From assembly GCA_040774885.1 (NCBI GenBank), contig JAXGTO010000045.1:1-10405 (forward strand): a stretch of 10,405 nucleotides of DNA, in the 5' to 3' direction. The translations under genes and the position numbers were made by a program. The notes beneath the pieces were generated by a model. The model saw only the letters and a list, made by a program, of their open reading frames with translations, was not told where the DNA came from and searched no databases. This DNA is from JAXGTO01 sp040774885 (GTDB lineage: Bacteria; Actinomycetota; Coriobacteriia; Coriobacteriales; Eggerthellaceae). Each line of letters begins with the position of its first letter. Positions within the stretch are counted from its first letter, which is position 1. Positions 5,553 to 10,405 of the stretch are shown piece after piece.

Positions 5553-7603
5553 TGCAGATCTCCATTGCCAAACGCGCATTGGCCGTATTGTGCTGCATCG
5601 GCCTCATGGCCGCTCTTCACCTGCTTACCGGCTGCTCGAACGATGTTTCCAGCAGCACCGCCGTGGCGGAACAAGGCGGGTCTGCGGTTACCACGGCCTC
5701 CGCGCAAACGTCCACAGCCGATGGCACCGCGCAAGAAAACATCGCGACCGATTCCGCAACGATGGACTTCGACTATTCCAAGCGCGATGCCGATGCAAGC
5801 TACGACGCAGCCTCCGCCACCACCATCGTGCTTTCCTCTGCCGACGCAACCGTAACGGGCAGCGGAGCCACTGCGGATGGCGGAACCGTGACGATAACCG
5901 ATGAGGGAACCTACGTGGTAAGCGGTTCTTCGACAGATGCCCAGATAGTGGTGGCGGCCGCCGATGACGCAAAGGTTCAAGTAGTGCTCGACGATGCCGA
6001 CTTCTCGTGTCAAGACGGACCCTGCATCTACGTGGAAAGCTGCGACAAGGCGTTCATCACCTTGGCTGACGGATCATCCAATACCCTTTCGGACGGCAGT
6101 TCGTGGACGATCGGCGAAGACTCTGACGAGCCCAACGCCACCATCTACAGCAAAAGCGATCTAGCGCTAAATGGATCGGGCTCGCTGACCATCAACGCCA
6201 CCACCAACCATGCCATAAACAGCAAGGATGACCTCGTGATAACGGGAGGCACTTACACCATCGATGCCGCCCATGACGCTTTGCGCGGCAAGGACTGCGT
6301 CAAGATAGATGGCGGCGCGTTCGACATCACCGCAGAAGGCGATGGCATCAAATCAACCAACGATTCGGAAGATAATCGCGGGTTCGTCAGCATAGATGGC
6401 GGGGCATTCACCATGGATGTCGGCGACGATGGCATCCAGGCTGCACGATTGGTGCGCATCACCGGGGGTACGATCGACATCACTTCCACCGATGATGCAA
6501 TCCACGGAGATAACGACGTATTGGTAAACGGCGGCACTCTCAACATCAATGCCGGAGATGATGCAATCCACGGCGAATACAACCTGCAAGTCGACGGCGG
6601 AACCATCACAGTGGAAGCCTGCTACGAAGGGCTGGAAGGCCAGAACATCCTTATCTCCGATGGCGATACCACCATCTATTCCAGCGACGACGGCATCAAT
6701 GCAGCCGAAGGCGGCACATCGAGCGAGACGGACATATCCGGCAACGCCGATGGCCCGACAGGCAGCATGAACAAGGGCGGAGGCGGCATGATGGGCGCCG
6801 ACCGATCCGGCCAAACGCAAGACAGCACATCAGCACCCGACGCTTCTGGAACAACCGGCACCGCACCTGATGCGTCTGGCGCCACCGGCACCGCCATGCC
6901 CGATGCTTCCTCTTCCACCGATGCCGCGCAAACGCAGCAGCCTTCCGGAGACACGGCGCAACAAGGCGGCGCGATGGGCGGCAGCGGCTCTACAGCCGAC
7001 CTGCAGATAACCGGTGGCCGCGTGGTCATCGTGAATACGCAGGACGGCGACGGCGTCGATTCGAACGGTACACTGGAAATAAGCGGTGGAGTCGTCTTGG
7101 TGTCGGGCACCAGCCAAAACGACAACTCGGCCATCGACTATGAAACCAGCGCGACCATCAGCGGCGGCACCGTCTTGGCCCTGGGCTCAAACGGAATGGC
7201 CGAAGGCTTCACCAGCGGATCGACGCAAGCCAACGTAGCCGCATCGGTAAGCGGCAGCTCGGGCGATTTGGTGTCCGTGACCGACGCTTCGGGCAAGGTG
7301 ATCGTATCGTTCACCGCCCAAAACGCGTTCAGCTGGGCCTGCGGTAGCGCTGCGACGATCACGGACGGCACCGAATACAACATCGTGGTGGGCGGTTCGA
7401 ACGGATCCGCCGACGCCATCGGGTACGCCACCAGCGGCACCGTAACGGGAGGCAGCTCCACCAGCGCCACCGCTTCCACCGAAACCCAGAGCACCGGCAT
7501 GGGTGGCGGCGGCATGGGAGGCGGCATGGGCGGTGAAATGGGCAACATGGGCGGCAGCGACATGAGCTCGACACCCAACGTCCAGCAATCCCAAACAGCC
7601 TGA
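5552..7603 (+). CDS. Lipoprotein with Cthe_2159-like beta-helix (carbohydrate-binding domain-containing protein)
   Basis: A 683-aa surface lipoprotein. I take the ATG at 5552 (TAATG overlap with the upstream stop) because it gives a clean signal peptide with lipobox LTGC and lipid-bearing C28; an earlier in-frame start would bury it behind 21 basic residues. A Ser/Thr/Ala linker (29-80) leads into a right-handed beta-helix (about 90-390) built of repeated rungs such as TGGTYTIDAAHDALRG, NGGTLNINAGDDAIHG and DGGTITVEACYEG. The helix is broken by a low-complexity insert (about 390-480) with PDASGxTGTA repeats, then resumes (ITGGRVVIVNTQDGDGVDSNG onward to about 545). The C-terminus is Gly/Met-rich (649-668). 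The Asp-rich turns (GDDGI, TDDAI, GDDAI) fit calcium binding. The family member from Clostridium thermocellum, Cthe_2159, is reported to bind acidic polysaccharide; binding of a surface polymer here is inferred. Confidence 0.88.
   Translation: MQISIAKRALAVLCCIGLMAALHLLTGCSNDVSSSTAVAEQGGSAVTTASAQTSTADGTAQENIATDSATMDFDYSKRDADASYDAASATTIVLSSADATVTGSGATADGGTVTITDEGTYVVSGSSTDAQIVVAAADDAKVQVVLDDADFSCQDGPCIYVESCDKAFITLADGSSNTLSDGSSWTIGEDSDEPNATIYSKSDLALNGSGSLTINATTNHAINSKDDLVITGGTYTIDAAHDALRGKDCVKIDGGAFDITAEGDGIKSTNDSEDNRGFVSIDGGAFTMDVGDDGIQAARLVRITGGTIDITSTDDAIHGDNDVLVNGGTLNINAGDDAIHGEYNLQVDGGTITVEACYEGLEGQNILISDGDTTIYSSDDGINAAEGGTSSETDISGNADGPTGSMNKGGGGMMGADRSGQTQDSTSAPDASGTTGTAPDASGATGTAMPDASSSTDAAQTQQPSGDTAQQGGAMGGSGSTADLQITGGRVVIVNTQDGDGVDSNGTLEISGGVVLVSGTSQNDNSAIDYETSATISGGTVLALGSNGMAEGFTSGSTQANVAASVSGSSGDLVSVTDASGKVIVSFTAQNAFSWACGSAATITDGTEYNIVVGGSNGSADAIGYATSGTVTGGSSTSATASTETQSTGMGGGGMGGGMGGEMGNMGGSDMSSTPNVQQSQTA
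6836..6916 (+). repeat. PDASG/TGTA repeat in the lipoprotein insert
   Basis: Three successive copies of PDAS, two followed by GTTGTA or GATGTA, fall in the low-complexity insert of the beta-helix lipoprotein. The first two units are 30 bp long and clearly related at DNA level (for example the shared ACCGGCACCGC). Such in-frame repeats can change copy number between strains without breaking the gene. Confidence 0.6.
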
Positions 7604-7621
7604 TATTTCCAAGATAGTTGA

Positions 7622-7655
7622 AAGAGGGAGCCTGGATTTCACCAGACTCCCTCTT
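7622..7655. terminator. Hairpin terminator shared by convergent operons
   Basis: AAGAGGGAG (7622-7630) pairs perfectly with CTCCCTCTT (7647-7655). After one C-A mismatch the inner CTGG (7632-7635) pairs with CCAG (7642-7645), leaving a loop of six. It starts 19 bp after the lipoprotein stop and about 54 bp beyond the DHHW stop on the other strand. T-rich DNA is short on either side (TTATTTG rightward, CTTTC leftward), so it may act in both directions but is not a textbook terminator in either. Confidence 0.75.
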
Positions 7656-7708
7656 ATTTGTGCACAAAGGTAAACTTCGCTTCATGAAGCATCGACCAAG
7701 CAGCACCT

Positions 7709-8935
7709 TTACCCTTTTGCAAGCCCTGCCACTACGTTTTGACCCCACAAGCTTTGCTGACACTGAATGAACAGCACGTCGTCGATATTGTTCGAGGCGA
7801 TGTACTGACTTATGCTGCCCTCATCATAGGTTCGCAAGTCAAGAACATGGACTTGAGCATATGTCGACGTGAACAGCTGCTCCATGCAATTCGTGTAAGA
7901 ATCACCCACGATGAGGAGATTGCCATGTCCGTTTCCCTCATTGGCTTCGGTCGTGTAGACGACGCGAGAATAATCGCTCCCGTAATAGGCGGCATAACCG
8001 TTCAGCCCGGATTGCTTTTTACTGATGGTTCCATCCTTATAAGCTTGCTTGCCGCCGCGTTCCTTTTCCTTGCCTCCGCATAACACCCGATAGTCAGGAA
8101 GATCGAAATCCATGTCCTGAATATAATCACCGGGAACAAGACACAGCCCGGCCCTGCTGCTCGCACCATAAAACGGATAGTCAGAATATTCGCTGGTACC
8201 AAGCACGGACACTTGATTCATGCCCAAATCCTCGGCAATGACCGAGTACGCGGCATATGCTCCGGAGATCTTCCAGTGATGATCCGTCGCAAAATACATC
8301 CGCAGGTAATCATCCAGATCATCGTGCTGTTCCACATACCAATCCAGATTGGATGTTGAATGCGCCTCGAACATGTCTTCGACATCGCTTGCTCTGAAAG
8401 GATCGGACATGAGGCTCATAGCTGGATTGGCTTCGCTGCACGTCGCGTTGTCCACCATGTAGCACATGAAACGGGTGTCGGGATTGTTCTCCGCTATTTT
8501 GCTCATCAACGTAATCGATTTATCAAGCGATGGCTCAAGAGAGGTAAACGCATAGGGAGTCCTCATCACCGTTCCGGCCGAAGCGTCGTAGCTATACGCT
8601 GACCCGTAAAAAGTGGGGACGGCTTGATAGCCGAAAGTCGTATTCGCTACCTGGATGACATCTCGTTGGAGCGACGCATTCGCCAAAAGAGCGCCGTCGC
8701 GATTGGGGAAGCACCCCGACAAATAGTCTTCTGCTTCGTCTTGAAACGTTCCCTGTAAAATGGAATCGAGCGAAACCTCAGGAACCGTCTGCAGTGATTT
8801 TCCTTCGATGCTTGATTGGCGACCGTTGTCAAGGGAGGCAGGAAGAACATTGGCACGATCGGCAACCTTGTAGCCGATTGCGCAAAACAACACCGCCAGC
8901 ACGATAATGGTGAAGCAAACGTTTCTTGCCTTCAT
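7709..8935 (-). CDS. DHHW family protein (AlgJ/AlgX-like, polymer O-acetylation)
   Basis: A 408-aa extracytoplasmic protein held by an N-terminal signal-anchor helix (about 6-23). It carries the family's signature DHHW at 218-221 in YFATDHHWKISGAY and a GDSYTN nucleophile motif at 344-349 (S346), the SGNH/GDSL-like catalytic parts of AlgJ/AlgX-type proteins. These proteins act outside the membrane and transfer acetyl groups delivered by an MBOAT partner onto an exported polymer. Two ATGs are possible, 8941 and 8935. TAGGAG touches the first with no spacer but sits six nt before the second, so 8935 is preferred. The gene begins just after the MBOAT stop (8945), whose stop codon overlaps the ribosome site, so translation is probably coupled. 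The acetylated substrate cannot be told from this window; wall polymer or exopolysaccharide are both possible. Confidence 0.9.
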   Translation of the reverse strand: MKARNVCFTIIVLAVLFCAIGYKVADRANVLPASLDNGRQSSIEGKSLQTVPEVSLDSILQGTFQDEAEDYLSGCFPNRDGALLANASLQRDVIQVANTTFGYQAVPTFYGSAYSYDASAGTVMRTPYAFTSLEPSLDKSITLMSKIAENNPDTRFMCYMVDNATCSEANPAMSLMSDPFRASDVEDMFEAHSTSNLDWYVEQHDDLDDYLRMYFATDHHWKISGAYAAYSVIAEDLGMNQVSVLGTSEYSDYPFYGASSRAGLCLVPGDYIQDMDFDLPDYRVLCGGKEKERGGKQAYKDGTISKKQSGLNGYAAYYGSDYSRVVYTTEANEGNGHGNLLIVGDSYTNCMEQLFTSTYAQVHVLDLRTYDEGSISQYIASNNIDDVLFIQCQQSLWGQNVVAGLAKG

Positions 8936-8944
8936 CGTCATCTC

Positions 8945-10405
8945 CTAGAACCTGAAATAGATGAACGGATTGAACGAACCGGACACTACGGATATCACCG
9001 ATGCCAGCAACAAGATGAGCAGACACACGTCAACCGCTACCCCTACAACCGCCACAGCCGCAGCACGGCCCCCTGTGGCCTTCGGCGCATCGAGAGAACA
9101 TAGCGTTTCGGTAGAAAGCGTCTTCGCGCCTGGAAGGTCGCGGCTCCAAAAAGCTTCTTTATCAAAGGAATCGCGCTGCGCCCAAGCCGTCAAATGAGCG
9201 CGAATCCAGGGCACTACCGGCAGCGCGGCAACGGCGCACACGACGAACACCGGCCAGTATTCCCAAGCAGTGAGCTCCCACATGGAAGATGATCCGGTGG
9301 TTCCAAATGCCCCGAACAACGCCTGCAGATACGGCCAAAACACTGCGGGGTCTTCTATCCAGAAGATAAGCCAGCCGAATGTGAACGCAGCAATGGTGTA
9401 AAGATGGCGAACGATGACCGGCGCCTTTGCAAGAGCGGTTCCCCATACTTCCTTTTCAAGAAAGAGCAAAACCCCGTAATACACGCCCCATCCGATGAAG
9501 TTCCATGCGGCCCCATGCCAAAAACCCGTCAGCGCCCACACCACGGCGAAGTTGAACGTCCAGCGCGCCTTGCTGCACCGATTACCGCCCAAGGGGATGT
9601 AAACATAGTCGCGAAAAAATGATGAAAGCGAAATGTGCCAGTGGCGCCAAAACTCCGTAACGCTTTTGGACATGTATGGGTAATTGAAATTCCTCAGATA
9701 CTTGAAGCCGAACATCTTTCCCAAGCCGATTGCCATATCCGAATATCCGGCAAAATCGAAGAAGATCTGAAACGTATAGGCGATAAGACCCACCCAGGCA
9801 CCTACGGCGCCGATTTGGGAACCGCCGTCTTCAAGCATTTTCGCCGCAAGAATGGCCACGATATTGGCCAGAAGCACCTTTTTGGCCAAACCGACGATGA
9901 ACAGACGCAGTCCGGCAGCGAAATCGACCAGATTCTCTTTGCGATTGATAATCTGGTCCTGAATGGTCTGGTAACGCACGATAGGGCCTGCAATAAGCTG
10001 GGGAAACATTGAAATATACATGCCCAGATACAGCAGGTTGCGTTGGGCCTTCACTTCACCGCGATACACATCGATCACGTAGGAAACAGCCTGAAGCGTG
10101 AAAAACGAGATACCGATAGGCAGGGGCAAGTCCAGATTGGGGATCAGATTGCTTCCCAACAGCCCATTGATATTGTCAGCCAAGAACCCTTCGTATTTGA
10201 AAAAGCCCAAGATGCCGAGGTCGATAACCAGAATGAGCACAAGCCACAGTTTGCGCTTTGAACCCCCCCCGCATCGATAAGTCGAGCAAACAACCAGTTG
10301 AACAGAATCGACGCAATCATCAAGAAAACGTAGACCGGCTCCCCCCAAGCATAGAAGAGCAGCGAAACCACCAGCAGCATCACATTTTTAGCTGCACGGG
10401 TTGGA
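8945..10405 (-). CDS. MBOAT family O-acyltransferase (AlgI/DltB-like), frameshifted and 5'-truncated by window edge
   Basis: A polytopic membrane acyltransferase that passes acetyl groups across the membrane to a partner such as the DHHW protein downstream. The N-terminal part reads from the edge as PTRAAKNVMLLVVSLLFYAWGEP and on to LFARLIDAGG, typical AlgI sequence. It then hits eight G residues (10263-10270), after which the family sequence continues in another frame as GSKRKLWLVLILVIDLGILGFFKYEG. One extra base or two fewer in the G run would fuse the halves. The rest is complete: LPLPIGISFFTLQAVSYVIDVY, AGPIVRY, the conserved EFWRHWHISLSSFFRDYVYIPLGG, the active-site His in GFWHGAAWN, and the usual end FIYFRF. 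Without the shift the upstream frame stops near 10144 after unrelated residues. Whether this is phase variation, a dead gene or a read error cannot be settled here. A few tens of N-terminal residues are probably missing past the edge. Confidence 0.88.
10263..10270 (-). repeat. Homopolymeric G8 tract at the MBOAT frameshift
   Basis: Eight consecutive C on the plus strand (G in the coding sense), directly after GC of an Ala codon, mark exactly where the MBOAT coding frame changes. Runs of this length are prone to slipped-strand change in replication and also to sequencing error. Nine or six G would give an uninterrupted MBOAT frame. Confidence 0.85.

Noticed and set aside
5420..7642. Long open frames on the minus strand opposite the lipoprotein gene
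   Set aside because: They mirror the repetitive, GC-biased lipoprotein coding sequence and show only low-complexity residues with no domain or ribosome site.
10144..10262. Treating the upstream MBOAT frame as a separate short membrane protein
   Set aside because: Its first part is plain AlgI N-terminal sequence and everything after the G run is shifted-frame residues ending at a chance stop; a frameshift explains both halves more simply.

Overview
This window looks like a piece of a high-GC actinobacterial chromosome. The class Coriobacteriia (Eggerthella/Gordonibacter/Slackia-like gut anaerobes) is my best guess, from the overall base composition, the paired MBOAT/DHHW genes, the LytTR regulator and the Ser/Thr/Gly-rich surface proteins. 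This assignment is an inference and was not checked by any search. There are no rRNA, tRNA, CRISPR or insertion-sequence features. Nearly all of the DNA is coding; the two longest intergenic gaps are about 205-210 bp and both are regulatory.

Left part (1-1663). On the minus strand a LytTR-type response regulator (588-1301) is followed 13 bp later by a secreted protein with a Pro/Glu/Thr-rich tail that runs off the left edge (1-574). Divergently, on the plus strand, lies a 49-aa microprotein (1514-1663) that is almost nothing but an LPxTG-like sorting signal: TPATG, one hydrophobic helix and a Lys/Arg tail. The gap between them holds a perfect 17-bp palindrome.

Centre (1672-7655). An OmpR/PhoB-family response regulator and its histidine kinase overlap by 11 bp on the minus strand. 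They are divergent from a tightly coupled three-gene plus-strand operon: a VTC-domain (polyphosphate polymerase-like) protein, a DUF4956 membrane protein, and a large lipoprotein with a Cthe_2159-like right-handed beta-helix. The 204-bp divergent region carries two pairs of direct repeats, each with exactly 11-bp spacing, the geometry that tandem OmpR/PhoB-family dimers bind. One pair overlaps the -35 of the regulator's own promoter and the other sits upstream of the operon, so the two-component system probably controls both itself and the operon. The operon ends in a strong hairpin at 7622-7655. Together these genes look like a regulated envelope module: a cytosolic polymerase-like enzyme, a membrane partner and a cell-surface polymer-binding lipoprotein.

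Right part (7709-10405). On the minus strand, an MBOAT (AlgI/DltB-like) acyltransferase is followed by a DHHW (AlgJ/AlgX-like) protein. This is a standard pair for O-acetylation of an exported cell-surface polymer. The MBOAT gene runs off the right edge, and its reading frame is broken at a run of eight G residues (minus-strand sense, 10263-10270). Restoring one base (or removing two) would join two clearly homologous halves. This could be a phase-variable switch, a pseudogene or a sequencing error. The centre and right modules converge on the 7622-7655 hairpin.
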